Below the pieces are notes generated by a model. The model was given only the letters and a program-made list of their open reading frames with translations, searched no databases and was not told the DNA's origin. A stretch of DNA of 64,000 bases from Xenopus tropicalis (lineage: Eukaryota > Chordata > Amphibia > Anura > Pipidae), in NCBI RefSeq assembly GCF_000004195.4, contig NC_030677.2, positions 98,174,829 to 98,238,828 of the forward strand, written 5' to 3'. Shown here one piece after another: positions 12,106 through 24,190 of the stretch. How positions within the stretch are numbered: position 1 is the stretch's first letter; each line of letters starts with the position of its first letter. A program made the position numbers and the translations under genes.

Positions 12106-13589
12106 TGCCTCCCCTTTCCTCATCCTGTCCTTGATGGAAGGAATTCTGTTTAACTGTTATGTTTAGCTTGTTTAATAGCCTTGAATTACTGAGAGCGCAC
12201 AGCCTAGTGATCTGTAGGAGCTCAACTGCGCAAGATTTATATTTTTGGATCTTAGCATGTCACAGAATTTGAGTAAGTATGTGCATCAAACTATTCAAAA
12301 GATCTATGATATTCATATTTCAGATCATTTTTTTTAACAATATTAAAATTAAACTTAGAGTGTCACACGAATGATAAATAGCCCCTGTACTCATCCAATA
12401 GCATTAAACCAATATAATCTGTATACAGTATAAGCAACTAGATTCACTCTCTTATTCTTAAAGTGGCAATAATTTATATAACAAGTAATATCACCATAAC
12501 ACCAGTGTAACAATCAGTGCAGGGATCTTTGTCAGGGTGATTTCTTTTTGAACCCATGATCACATGCTATATCAGATATTGCAAAATGTCAGTTTTAAAT
12601 TGAATTTGAAGAGACTGTAAAAAATCCCACCAAATGACATTTACCAAAGATTTTCAGTAAGGGCATTTTATTAAGGCCCCATCGATGTGGCAAAGTCAGT
12701 GCTGTTTTTATGTTCCTTTTAATCTGACTCCTTCCATTATCAATTTACCAAATCAGGTGTTGGGATTAATGCATAATAATTTGTTGATCCCCAGAATGAA
12801 TGCACACACAATCCACACATTCTTTTTTTCTTACTAATAGGTGTAGCTCATGAGTTTTACTTTCCCAGCTTTCCTGGGCTTTCAGCATTTAATCTTAATT
12901 AGTGCTTTGTTGATATTGAGGTGGGAGAATGTGTCAGTTCTGGCCATATTTGTTTGGATAAAGTCAGTTGTGTAGACTGAGTCAGTTGTGTGGATAGAGT
13001 AAAGTTATGAATTCATACTAATTGTCATGTTGGGAGAAAAGAGAAATGTTCTTTTATAAGTAATAATGTTCTTTGACCCACAAATCAGTCAGAATTTGGG
13101 TGGAAAAGCCCATATGTCCTGGCCATGTGGGGATCCACAAGTACCCAGTAGAGATAATCTGGGAGGAAAGAAGAATGATACAGACGTCAAGAAAATGTAG
13201 AAGGTGTATAGACTATAAATGGATACAGTTGATAAATAGAAAGTCTTTTATAGTAGTATACAGTAGATGGTGCTGTTTGCAATAAACCCCCTGTCTATGG
13301 ATTACCAAAATATATAAATAGAACATCTTAAATGCAAAAGACAATCAATAATTAGAACAGTAGTGGTAAAATAACAATAAAGTCATTTATTAGGACACAA
13401 GGAACAGCCTAATGTGCTTAGTGCCTTATGGTGCACTCATAGGGTAGTGGTCACACCCCTGTACAAACTCTTTATAGGAATAATGACCAATCGGAATAAC
13501 TCACACAAAGACCCAATCAAAATCTCACAAATCATACAGATAGAACAAATAACTAAGGGACAACAAACCAAAAGGAAAGATACATAATT
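12106..13589. other. Intergenic, no supported gene
   Basis: AT-rich. A 70-codon open frame at 13073-13285 (+) has no recognisable features. Confidence 0.35.
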
Positions 13590-13690
13590 TAACCCTTTCC
13601 CTGCCAAAAACGTAGGTACTACGTTGTTTTAAAAAAAGCAGTTATATTCCAACAACGTAGTGCCTACGTTTTTGGTACTAGTGCAGAGAG
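13590..13690. repeat. Inverted-repeat end of the tandem-array element
   Basis: AACCCTTTCCCTGCCAAAAA is followed by CGTAGGTACTACG and, about 50 bases later, by CGTAGTGCCTACGTTTTTGG, forming a hairpin. The AACCCTTTCCCTGCC end resembles the complement of CTGGCAGTGAAAGGGTTAAC at 39658-39677. Confidence 0.55.
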
Positions 13691-13997
13691 TCAGCTGTGC
13701 CCCCAACCCCCTCGGCAACAAGCCAAGGGGGCAGGCAAGTCGGTCCAGCGATGCGATCGCATCGCAGGACCTAGCTACAAGCAGCAGACCAATCGCATGC
13801 ATCTGCTGCTTGTCCTGTCTCTCCCCTGCTCCTTGCTCCCCCCAGCTCCGCCCACGCACTTCCTGTGCTGCGAGGACTGCAGAGAGGACTGCCTGCCTGC
13901 GATCACTGAGACCTTCTGCTGGTAAATGCTCTTTATTTGCCTAATACACACACTTGTACACATTTACAGGCATTTCCACACAATTTAGCACAGGCTT

Positions 13998-14281
13998 TTT
14001 TTCCCCATTTTGCACACTCTAGCACACTTTAGCATACTTATATACACACTTACACACTGTCACACAAATTTTAGATGTGTGCACACATGTATACACAATT
14101 TTTTTTTTTTACTTTTTTTTACCTCGCTGTCTTTAGTTTTTTTCCCTAAAAATTTTATTTTGGCAGCGTGAATATTGGATCTATTATTCTAACCACTAAT
14201 TATGTTGTTGTGTGACTTATTTTGTTGTTTCATTGATTTACACAATTTTTGTGGTTTTATTGCATTTTTATCCCTGTATAA
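13998..14281. repeat. Direct duplication, copy 1
   Basis: About 285 bases starting CCATTTTGCACACTCTAGCA recur almost unchanged at 15652-15937, so the start of the array was duplicated into its middle. Confidence 0.85.
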
Positions 14282-14289
14282 GTGTTCCT

Positions 14290-17200
14290 AATCTGTTTTT
14301 AGCATAGCTTTGCCATGTGGTACTTTGGTGTAGAAAAATAACTTTACCTATTTTGAATTCCTCAGAATGTGTACTTTCTAAAAATATATGGTTTCCTGGG
14401 GGTCTCTGTATAGTTAGGGGGGTTACGGCACATAATACTTTGACAGGGGGCTCTGTGTCCAAAAGCTGAGCTGGCAGGCGAGAAATCCATATGCGCTATT
14501 TTCATTTTGGGGTCAGTATATACCACGGGCTTTGGTATATCTATGCATATTGGGCATCAAACTGTTCAGTAGACCTCTGGAGTTCCTATTTGGGGTGACT
14601 TGCCTTTGTATGCAAGAAATTGTGTGAGATAAATGCGGCAAATTGCAACATTTTTATGCGATTTTCTGAAATGTCATAAGAACCACTAACTTTAGGAAAG
14701 CTTTGCAGATTGGTACTTTGGTGTAAAAAGGACTCTTTAACCATGTTGGATTTGTCAGAATGTGTACTTTCCAAAAATATATGGTATTCTGGGGGTCTCT
14801 GTATAGTTAGGGGGTCTTACGGCACATAATACGCTGTCAGGGGGCTCTGTATGCAAAAGCTGAGCTGGCAGGCGAGAAATGCATGTGCGCTATTTTCGTT
14901 TTGGGTTCAGTACATAGCACGGACTTTGGTATATCTATGCATATTGGGCATCAAACTGTTCAGTAGACTATAGATGTTCCTATTTGGGGTGATTTGCCCT
15001 TGTATGGATGTAACTGTTTGAGATAAATGCGGCAAATTGCAACATTTTTATGCGATTTTCTGAAATGTCATAAAAACCACTAATTTTAGGAAAGCTTTGC
15101 AGATTGGTACTTTGGTGTAGAAAGGACTTTTTACCCATGTTGGATTTGTCAGAATGTGTACTTTCCAAAAATATATGGTTTTCAGGGTTTTTCTGTACAG
15201 TTAGGGGGTCTTACGGCACATAATACACGGTCATTGGGCTTTTTTTGCAGAAATTGAGTTGGCAGTTGAGAAAATTCCTATGCACTATTTTCATTTGGGG
15301 CCTCTGTACACCACATACTTTGGTAAATCTTTGCATATTGGGCATCAAACTGTTCAGTAGACCGCTGGCATTCATATTTAGGGTGATGTGTCATTATATG
15401 TAAGAAATGTTGTAAGATAATTATAGCAAATTGCAACAATTTTAAGCCTTTTTCAGAAAAGTCATAAAAACCATTAACTTTAGGAAAGCTTTCCAGATTG
15501 GTACTTTGACGTAGAAAGTCTTCTTTACTCATGTTGGATTTATCAGAATGTGTACTTTCCAAAAATATATGGCTTTTAGGGCTTACCCTACATTTCTGCA
15601 GCTTCTACCCCTCATAAAACTGCCATGTGTTTATAAATTAGGTAAACAGGTTTTTTTCCCCCCATTTTGCACACTCTAGCACACTTTAGCATACTTATAT
15701 ACACACTTACACACTGTCACACAAATTTTAGATGTGTGCACACATGTATACACAATTTTTTTTTTAACTTTTTTTTTACCTCGCTGTGTTTAGTTTTTTT
15801 CCCTAAAAATTTTATTTTGGCAGCGTGACTATTGGATCTATTATTCTAACCACTAATTATGTTGTTGTGTGACTTATTTTGTTGTTTCATCGATTTACAC
15901 AATTTTTGTGGTTTTATTGCATTTTTATCCCTGTATAAATGCGGCAGATTGCAACATTTTTATGCGAAAGGACTTTTTACCCATGTTGGATTTGTCAGAA
16001 TGTGTACTTTCCAAAAATATATGGTTTTCAGGGTTTTTCTGTACAGTTAGGGGGTCTTACGGCACATAATACATGGTCATTGGGCTTTTTTTGCAGAAAT
16101 TGAGTTGGCAGCTGAGAAAATTCCAATGCACTATTTTCATTTGGGGCCTCTGTACACCACATACTTTGGTAAATCTTTGCATATTGGGCATCAAATTGTT
16201 CAGTAGACCGCTGGCATTCATATTTAGGGTGATGTGTCATTATATGTAAGAAATGTTGTAAGATAATTATAGCAAATTGCAACAATTTTAAGCCTTTTTC
16301 AGAAAAGTCATAAAAACCATTAACTTTAGGAAAGCTTTCCAGATTGGTACTTTGGCGTAGAAAGTCTTCTTTACTCATGTTGGATTTATCAGAATGTGTA
16401 CTTTCCAAAAAGATATGGCTTTTAGGGGTTACCCTACATTTCTGCAGCTTCTACCCCTCATAAAACAGCCATGTGTTTATAAATTAGGTAAATGTAAGCC
16501 ATGAAATTAGTGTGCACAAGGTATATTTTGGGGTCTCTAAGTGCCATGTGCTTTGATAAACCTATGTACAGTGGGCATCAAACTATTCAGTTGACCTCTG
16601 GGGTTCATATTTAGGGTGTTTTATCTTGGTACCTAATGACCTGTAGAAAATAAGATGCTGCAATATGGAAGTTTTGAGGTGATTTTTGGAAATGTCATGA
16701 AAATTGTCAATCTTAGGAAAGCTTTGCAGCTTGGTATTTTGAAGATTCAGGGGAATGTGTACTTTCCAAAAATATATAGCTTCCTGTGGTGAGCGTACTT
16801 TTTTGTAGCGTTATCCCACATAAAGCATGTAAATGTTTTGATTTTGCAGGATCTGAAATGACAGAAATGACAGTACATATGGGGGTATAATCACATTGGG
16901 GCCCCTACATGCCACATACTTAGGGAAACCTATACATATTGGGCATCAAACTGTTCAGTGGACCCCTGGTGTTCAAATTCAGGGTGTTTTATCATGGTAC
17001 GTGGGAGATAAGATGCTGCAAACTGGAAGCTTTGACGGAATTTTTGGAAATGTTATCAAATTTGCCAAATTTAGGAAAGCTTTGCGGCTTGGTACTTTGG
17101 AGTAGAAAGACAAAAGTACCCGGTTTAGATTTGGGGGAATGTGTACTTTCCAAAAATATATGACTTTCTGGGGTGAGTGTACTTTTTACTAGCTTTATCT

Positions 17201-17605
17201 CACAATTATGTAAATGTGTTGATTTTGCAGAAGCTGAAATAACAGAAATGGTAGATCATATGGGGGTATGTTCACATTGGGGCCCCTACATACCACATAC
17301 TTAGGTAAACCTATACATATTGGGCATCAAATTGTTCAGTGGACCCCTGGCGTTCAAATTTATGTTGTTTTATCTTGGTACCTAATGCTATGTGGTAGAT
17401 AAGATGCTGCAAAGTGGAAGCTTTGAGGTGATTTTTGTAAATGTCATCAAAATTGCCAACTTTAGAAAAGCTTTGCAGCTTGGTACTTTGGAGTACAAAG
17501 ACATGGGTACCCATTTTGAATTCAGGGGAATGTGTACTTTCCAAAAATATATGGCTTTCTGGGGTGAGCGTACTTTTTTGTAGCGTTATCCCACATAAAG
17601 CATGT
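14290..17605. repeat. Tandem array of about 390-bp units, nine copies
   Basis: The landmark GAATGTGTACTTTCCAAAAA recurs near 14366, 14759, 15152, 15547, 15999, 16392, 16751, 17139 and 17527. Spacing is 388-394 except where the duplication (15547 to 15999) and a shortened unit (16392 to 16751) interrupt it. Another landmark, GGGCATCAAACTGTTCAGT, also occurs once per unit. Units after 16500 form a second, more diverged subtype. Short open frames on the minus strand within each unit are by-products of the repetition. Confidence 0.9.
15652..15937. repeat. Direct duplication, copy 2
   Basis: Second copy of the 13998-14281 segment, placed between array units. A partial unit follows it directly. 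Confidence 0.85.
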
Positions 17606-17607
17606 AA

Positions 17608-18056
17608 ATGTTACATATAGTTACATAGGGTTGAAAAAAGACCAGAGTCCATCAAGTCCATCAAGTTCCAGAGAAAACAACCCCAACCTCGACAGTCTAA
17701 CCTCATAGCTTAAATCTTCCATCCCCTTTACCAGTTTAGTTGCACATCTCTGCACTCTCTCCAGCTCATTAATATCCTTTTTAAGGACTGGAGCCCAAAA
17801 CTGCACTGCATACTCAAGTTGAGGCCTTACCAGAGGCCTATAAAGGGGCAAAATTTTATTTTCATCCCTTGAGTCCATGCCCTTTTTTTTATACAAGACA
17901 GCACTTTATTTGCTTTAGTAGCCACAGAATGACACTGCCTTGAATTAGACAACTTGTTATCTACAAAAACCCCATGATCCTTCTCCATTAAGGATACCCC
18001 AAAAACACTACCATTCAGTAGATAGTTCGCGTTTATATATGTAACTATGTAACTAT
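17608..18056 (-). mobile_element. Internally deleted copy of the LINE at 1-1385, minus strand
   Basis: Minus-strand translation gives the same [19 protein letters not shown] block. The body corresponds to about bases 575-930 of the first copy and then jumps directly to the 3' tail (AACTTGATGGAC), losing about 400 bases. A further frame break lies in an A run near 17885. At 18038-18056 the 5' side abuts TATGTAACTATGTAACTAT in the opposite sense, a second tail fused head to head. Confidence 0.85.
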
Positions 18057-18485
18057 ATTGGTTATTTAAATGAATCAATCAATTTAACTGAAACAAATCT
18101 CAATTAGGAGAGATGTGTTTTCTTACTGATTTACATTCAATAGATTGCTACTGTTTTCCTGCAGTGTACCTGAACACCGAGCACATGAACTGCATGTAAA
18201 ACTGCCACGACCACATACCCTTAAGGTATTGTGTATGGTCGTGTATTTCAGGGTAGTTTTTTATGATTGTTATGCATCTTTTTAGCTTATAACATTTAAC
18301 GCAAAAAGGTACTTAGAAATAGATTTTAAAGGTGGGTAGAAAAAAGGCTAAAGAAGTTTTTAAGCCAAAAGAAAGCAGAACGAATGGTGCATACACTGCA
18401 CCCCCCTATTTCTGTTCCTTCTAACAGATAGTAAATTCTTTGGAGCAAGGACCTCATCACAACTGTGTATTGAAACACCTGGCAC
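18057..18485. other. Intergenic, nothing recognised
   Basis: An interrupted dyad at 18195-18245 (CACGACCACATACCCTTAAGG and GGTATTGTGTATGGTCGTG) is the only structure seen. AGTAAATTCTTTGGAGCAAGG near 18430 resembles a SINE-like end. Confidence 0.35.
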
Positions 18486-19807
18486 TTAAAGGAGACATAT
18501 TGGATAAATGGAAAAAACCCTAATCCTGTAGGCAATTATGAATAATATCTGGTGCTGGTTTCACTTTGGGCTAAACATTAATCCTATCTGTAAAAATGGC
18601 CCCTTTATTGGAGCTCCCTATAGATCAGTTCTCGATCCTTGTTTCAAATGAAGGGTGGGCGTGTCCTAACAGTCCCTGCCAGAAGCACAGTATGAGGGGG
18701 ATAGTCCATATAGATTGTAAGCTCTACGGGGCAGGGACCTCCATCTTGTGTCTTTGATGCTTAACTTATTGCAACTAGTGATGAGCGAATCTGTCCCATT
18801 TCGCTTTGCCATAAAATTCACGAAACAGCAAGAAAATTCGTAAAATGGCGAAAAATTCGCGAAATGCATTTGTTGCGCGATTCTTTTGTCACCTGCGTCA
18901 TTTTTGTTGCAGCGTCAATTTTTTGTCGCCGTGGCTATATTTTTTTTGTCGTCTGCGCTTTTTTGACGCGATCCAATTTGATGCGCGACCAAAAAATTAT
19001 GCGCAATGAAATTTTCCACGGCGAGTTTTCATGGAAGTTTTGCGAAACAATTCACCAATGGCGAAATGCAGTATTCTACTGTACAGCACTGTGTACATAA
19101 GTAGCGCTTTTTAAATAAAGATATACATACACACATAGCCAATTACAGCCCTTTACTCACACAAGCAAAGACAAGCTTCAGTTTCCTATCAGGTCAGCCT
19201 AGCTGCTGATTGGTTCCTATCCGACAGTGTCCTATACTGAAAAATACTAAAAATACCTAACTCTGGAGCGCCCTCCTCTGTCCAGACTTCCCAGATGAGG
19301 TCTTATGGGATAAAATAAAATAAATAAAAAATATATATATATAGCGTAATACTTCACTTTTCTGTGAAAACACATGAATACAATCCACCGCAAATTGTTT
19401 AAAGTTTGTGTCTATTTAAATAAGTGAATTTCCGTATTTCACACTCTTCCGTGACTTCCTTTTATCCTTCACCAATTGTGCATATACTTACAGACCAACA
19501 CTATGGTCTTGGAGCTTGTAACAAATTCCCTCTTGGTAGAACTATAACTCCCAGCTTCTCTTTTTCCACTTTCTCCTGCTGCTGGACAAATATACAGTGT
19601 CCTATACTGAGAGCCGCCGGCTCCCCTGCACATCTAGAGAATTCAGCCAGCAGGAAGTGGAACGGATGGGCGGGACTAGTGAGGTTTTGGTGGAATTTCT
19701 TAATAAATCATTCCAAAACACAACTTTTATAAGCACAATCCTTCTATATTTAGAGGAGTATAATTCACTGGTGCATTCTTAATTTTTATATGATATGTCT
19801 CCTTTAA
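18486..19807. mobile_element. Long T2-type element with TTAA ends, containing a nested repeat
   Basis: The left end TTAAAGGAGACATATTGGAT and right end ATATGATATGTCTCCTTTAA are inverted repeats bounded by TTAA. Length is about 1.3 kb. No transposase frame is visible, so it is non-autonomous. A GCGAAA-rich element (18776-19060) lies inside. Confidence 0.75.
18776..19060. mobile_element. GCGAAA-rich MITE nested in the T2-type element
   Basis: Starts CTAGTGATGAGCGAATCTGT and runs through repeated TTTCGC/GCGAAA motifs on both strands. The right end is degraded. Related sequence lies at 29320-29530 and 31225-31345. Confidence 0.6.
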
Positions 19808-19944
19808 GTATTTACTTTCACTGTCTGATTTATAATAAGTATATCCCTGTTTGTACCTACGGGGGAAATGTAATGTGTGAAGGTGGCATAATCTTTTGGA
19901 GAAAACTACATTTAAGTTAAGTTTCATTACATACACTGCAAACT

Positions 19945-20534
19945 ACAGGTATGGGACCTGTTATTCAGCATGCTAGAGCCCTGGGGTTTTCTGCATAATG
20001 GGTCTTTCTGTAATTTGGATCTCCATAGCTTAAGACTGCAAAAAAATATTTAATTAGATTGTTTTTCCTTCAATAAGGATTAATTACAAGGTTCTGTTTT
20101 ATTATTATAGAGAAAAAGGAAATAATTTAAAAAATTTGAATTATTTGCTTAAAATGGAGTCTATGAGAAATGGCCTTTCCATAATTCAGAGCTTTCTGGA
20201 TAACGGGTTTCCAGTAAGGATGCACTGAATCCTGGATTCGGTTCGCAATTCGGTCAAGATTCTGCCTTTATCGGCATGATTAGGATTCGGGCGAATCCAC
20301 GGTCTTGGCCGAACCGAATCCGAATCCTAAAAATCACTTGAGTTTTTGTCACGTAAACACAAAAGTTGAAATTTTTTTAAACATTAAACCCTTCCAAAAA
20401 CCTAATTAGTATATGCTAATTACAATTCAGTACGGTATTCGTCCGAATCCTTTACACAGGATTAGGGGGTTCAGCCGAATCCAAAAAAGTGGATTTGGTG
20501 CATCCCTAGTTTCCAGATAATGGATCCCTACTTG
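19945..20534. mobile_element. ACAGGTATGGGA-family MITE split by a younger hAT MITE
   Basis: The left part runs 19945-20214 from ACAGGTATGGGACCTG. The right part is only 20517-20534 after the insertion and ends in a decayed CCCTACTTG. Confidence 0.8.
20215..20508. mobile_element. hAT-type MITE with 8-bp target duplication
   Basis: Ends are TAAGGATGCACTGAATCC and GGATTTGGTGCATCCCTA. The 8-bp GTTTCCAG flanks both sides (20207-20214 and 20509-20516), the signature of hAT insertion. The body is rich in GATTCGG/CCGAATC dyads. Confidence 0.92.
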
Positions 20535-21192
20535 AATATGATGCATAATCTTTCTTCTACTGGCAGAAGTGGCTGCTAAACGGTTTCTGGGTTTGCAAAA
20601 GCTAAATTAGTTAATGCAAAGCAAAGTTTGTGCAAAGGCTTTTTCGAATTGCAATTTTTAAACAACTTTTATTCCATTCCCTTGCATGCCTTTTAAAGCA
20701 CTGCATACATTTGGGCACTATATTAATAAAAAATAATTTTTTTTAAGAATAAAAAGTATAATTTAGTTTCTAACATAAGATTCCCATACTTTGTATTACT
20801 TGCATGTTTATTGACTACTGAAGGTAAGTACATACAAGTTATTTAGAAAACCTGCAGATTAAAGTGGATTATTTCATGCTCAGAGTGGGCAGCATATGAG
20901 GTGCATACATAACATTCCCTTTAGGCAAGAATAAAGGGCTAAAATAGATTGTTTACTAGTGTCTCTTGACTATGATGAACTTGTGTGCTTTTTATAGCTT
21001 TAGAATTATAATAATGATAATTATATTTTTTAAGAATGTTCAGTTAAATCCATCTGATTTATGTGAATTCTTGTGGCCTTGGTCAAGCAAATTTTTATTT
21101 CTGTGTCTCAGGCCATATTTTTATTGTATATTGTTAACTTGACTGGACAGGCATTTAGCTGAACAGTTCTATATATATCACTATATATATGA
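20535..21192. other. Intergenic, nothing recognised
   Basis: AT-rich sequence with no coding or repeat signature. Confidence 0.4.
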
Positions 21193-21452
21193 ACAGGTTT
21201 GGGACCTGTTATCCAGAATGTCCTGGACCTGGGGTTGTAATACAGATCTCCATATCTTAAGTCTACAAAAACATGATTTAAACAGTAATTAAACCCAGTA
21301 GGGTTGTTTTAGCTCCAATTATATCTTTGCTGGGATCAAGTACAAGGTACTGTGTTAATATAACCAAGAAAAAGGGAAAACATGTGACATATTTAATTAA
21401 AATGGAGTCTATGGAAGATGTCTTTTTACTAATTCAGAACCTTTATGGATGA
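21193..21452. mobile_element. ACAGGTATGGGA-family MITE, decayed
   Basis: ACAGGTTTGGGACCTGTTAT at the left; the internal GATCAAGTACAAGG block is present; the right end is degraded at CAGAACCTTTATGGATGA. Confidence 0.75.
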
Positions 21453-21807
21453 GGAAGATTGTGGTATTATTTTATCTATGATGCAGGCACTCTTTCCTGT
21501 CAGACCTTAACATAGTAACAATAGCAGATGAATTCGAAAAAGTTGTGTCCAAATAAAACCTGCGTAATCTCTATCAGATGCAGAGGAATGTGAAGACAAA
21601 GACACCTAAATCTAATTTGCCTCAGAGGGGAAATATAGTGTAATTCCTCACAGATTCCAAAAGGGGCACTCCCTGGATCAACTCTATACTCAAAAATCTT
21701 TTATTAGCAACTGTTGCATAAACAATCTTTACTTATTCTGTGTTTTGTCAGCCACAAGAATGTGTGATAAGGCAAGAATGTCTTAACATTTGCCTACTCA
21801 ATCAGTC

Positions 21808-21950
21808 TAAAGGTGGCCATACAGTCGCAGATATTTAAGCTGCCAATTGGGAGTCCTTTAGACTAAGTCAGCAGCTTATCTGCCTGTGTTTGGGCCCCCT
21901 GTCAGGCTTCCCCGATCCATATGTGGCAAAATATATCATTAATACACAAA
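21808..21950 (+). mobile_element. Fragment of the GGTGGCCATACAC MITE family
   Basis: Starts CTAAAGGTGGCCATACAG and continues into the family's GGGCCCCCTGTCAGGC and CCCCGATCC motifs. The right end is missing. Confidence 0.55.
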
Positions 21951-22792
21951 TTTAAATTGTGTTGTGTGGGTGCTAAAGCCACAAGCCCATTGCTTCAGCC
22001 TTTAGTAACTTCTTCTATACAACAGAAAGCTCTTACTTCTCATCTATGAATTAGAACTTACTGGGAGACATTGGTGGCCCAGGTGCTGCAGCCCTGAAGC
22101 CATAGCAAGGGGAGAAAATCAAGCATCCAATCCAAAATGTATATGCTCACAGGACCACCATACATAGTAGCATCATATAAAACTTATTTTCTTTTTTGGA
22201 CCTTTGGATTGGACACCTATATTTAATTCTGTGTTATATCCTATCTCACTGTGAATGGCATGAGAATTTAAAAAAAATATTTACAAATATCATGGGCATA
22301 TGAGAACAATGCATTTCAAAATACTTTTAAAGTGATTTAACCATCTAATTCCTATATTTCATCAGTAAAATAAAACTTATGTCTTTGTTGCCTCAGTGTA
22401 TACTTGCTTTTTGCAACAAACATTAAATGAGAAAATATTATGGTCACTGTGATTTGCCATACATTTACACTGACCCTAATCTTTGGCCCTCACCATTGGC
22501 TGCCATACTTAGCCTTTATCTCTGTCCTTTATAAAGGCCACTATTTTTGGCTCTCACAATTGGTCCCCATCTTTGGTCCTCACCACTAGTTACAATTTCA
22601 GGCTATTTCAGGCCATTTCCGTCGTCCCCTTTCTTTGGCCCTCACCATTGACCCCCATCTCTTGCCTTTAACACCAGCATTTAACATTGGCCCATTAATT
22701 CAGGCCCTTGCTGCCAGCCCTGTTTACAATTAAAAAGACACACTATTCTTTTTCTTGGCTACAACAAATGCAAATCTTTTTTCCCCTGCAAG
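21951..22792. other. Intergenic, no supported gene; diffuse CCTCACCATTGG repeats
   Basis: Between 22470 and 22700 short phrases such as TTTGGCCCTCACCATTGG recur irregularly, a degenerate low-order tandem. No gene seen. Confidence 0.35.
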
Positions 22793-22928
22793 TTCTAAGA
22801 TTAGGAAGATATACTCAGGAGCAGACACCTGGTTGGAACAATGAGGGCGGCCTGTATCGTACATATTGCATGCATATTAGCAAGCCACATAATTCAGAGA
22901 TCTTTGCAAATACAATTTTAAGAACAAG
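22793..22928 (+). CDS. Candidate exon of an unidentified gene
   Basis: Open frame bounded by a good acceptor (cttttttcccctgcaag) and a good donor (ACAAG followed by gtatga). It would encode [16 protein letters not shown] and later [16 protein letters not shown]. Its end phase (two bases, AG) matches the start phase of the next candidate at 23452, giving RTRTPEQ across the junction. I recognise no family, and chance remains a real possibility. Confidence 0.25.
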
Positions 22929-23451
22929 GTATGACTGAGGGTCATTGTTTTTGTGATTTTATGGTATAAGGATTCTGCTGACATACTGTATTTTCTGGAT
23001 TAATATGTCAATGGATCAATCAAATAATATCAATAGTAAGTACCTTTTGAGCAATATGCCTTCTCTTCTATCTTAAAGGTTCAAACTTCAGTGGCATTTA
23101 CTAAGACTGGAGATAAATATCACAGGTGATGTTGCCCGTACCAAACAATCAGCAATTAGATTTAAACAGTCATCTACAAGTTAGAAATCAAAAGCAAAGA
23201 TCTGATTGATCGACTGTGATATATCTCCACTCTTATTAAATGTGCCCCTTAGATCTTATCTTAGATCTTATTCTGAGCAGTAAAACGTGATCAGTGTCTT
23301 TTACAGGCTTCATTTCAGTACACTACCACTTTTGTCTTTTGTTGCATTATACTTTTAGACATTCTGTACAGTACAGTAGTATAGTTCAGTGTTTTTTACA
23401 TCTGTTCAATTTTGTGATTTTTCTTTTTAATTATCTTACCTCACTGTATAG

Positions 23452-23531
23452 AACACGGACACCTGAGCAGATTTTGTCTGCTATTCACAACCAGAGACAG
23501 TGGGAAGTACCTCCTCCAAGAGATTATTCAG
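23452..23531 (+). CDS. Candidate exon of an unidentified gene
   Basis: Follows a long pyrimidine tract and tgtatag. It encodes TPEQILSAIHNQRQW and EVPPPRDYSG in the phase predicted by the 22793-22928 candidate. No GT donor is found where the sequence stops looking coding (TCAGGAGGC), so either the donor is lost or this is not an exon. The frame stays open to 23707. Confidence 0.25.
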
Positions 23532-23860
23532 GAGGCTTTACAGCATTTTTCTACATTAAGATAAGACTCTGCCACAATTTTGCATTTGATTCCTTTCTAA
23601 CAATCCATACCTGGTGTCTATCTTCTTTCCCCACTATGTCTGATTTTATCCCCCCGCGTGTTTTTTTCTCATCTTTAATTATATTGTCAGAATTTCTTAA
23701 TCACTAGTTCCCATGTCTCTGCTTTATCTCTTTTGGACCTGATCTTTCACATTTCATGATCTATAACTTTTTTCTGCCTAAGTCATGTTGAGTCAGTTCT
23801 TACTTCCTCCTTTTTTGGTTATGAACAATGCTGTGATAACTAATTCCTTTTATTTATCAG

Positions 23861-23937
23861 ATCTGGATCTTGCAGTGGATGAGATTTACCAAGAGATAAT
23901 AGACACTTGTTATAATGCCCAGACACCCACAGGATAG
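23861..23937 (+). CDS. Candidate terminal exon of an unidentified gene
   Basis: After a good acceptor (ccttttatttatcag) the frame reads DLDLAVDEIYQEIIDTCYN and reaches TAG at 23935-23937. It would join to the 23452 candidate only with a non-canonical donor. No family recognised. Confidence 0.2.
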
Positions 23938-24190
23938 ACAAATAGTATTTTACAAGCTGGGTAGGACATATCTGCAAGGATAGTTATTTATCTATTATTA
24001 TCGTTAACCTTTTCTAGACACCCTATGCCAAGTAACACCCAAAATTGAAATAGTAAAATGGGTTGTATTTACTTAATTATGTTAAAAAGTTCATTTTGAA
24101 AAATATTTCTTTATAAATTCATTTACATTAGCTTTGTAGGGCTTTCTATATGTATACTATTAGTTTAACTGAAAGGAATGGAACTTTGAC

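Noticed and set aside
14268..17544. Repeated minus-strand frames beginning MESTHS
   Set aside because: One per 390-bp array unit, short and frequently broken; by-product of tandem repetition.
13998..17605. CRISPR-like regular repetition
   Set aside because: Units are about 390 bp with no short-repeat/unique-spacer structure, and the genome is a vertebrate.
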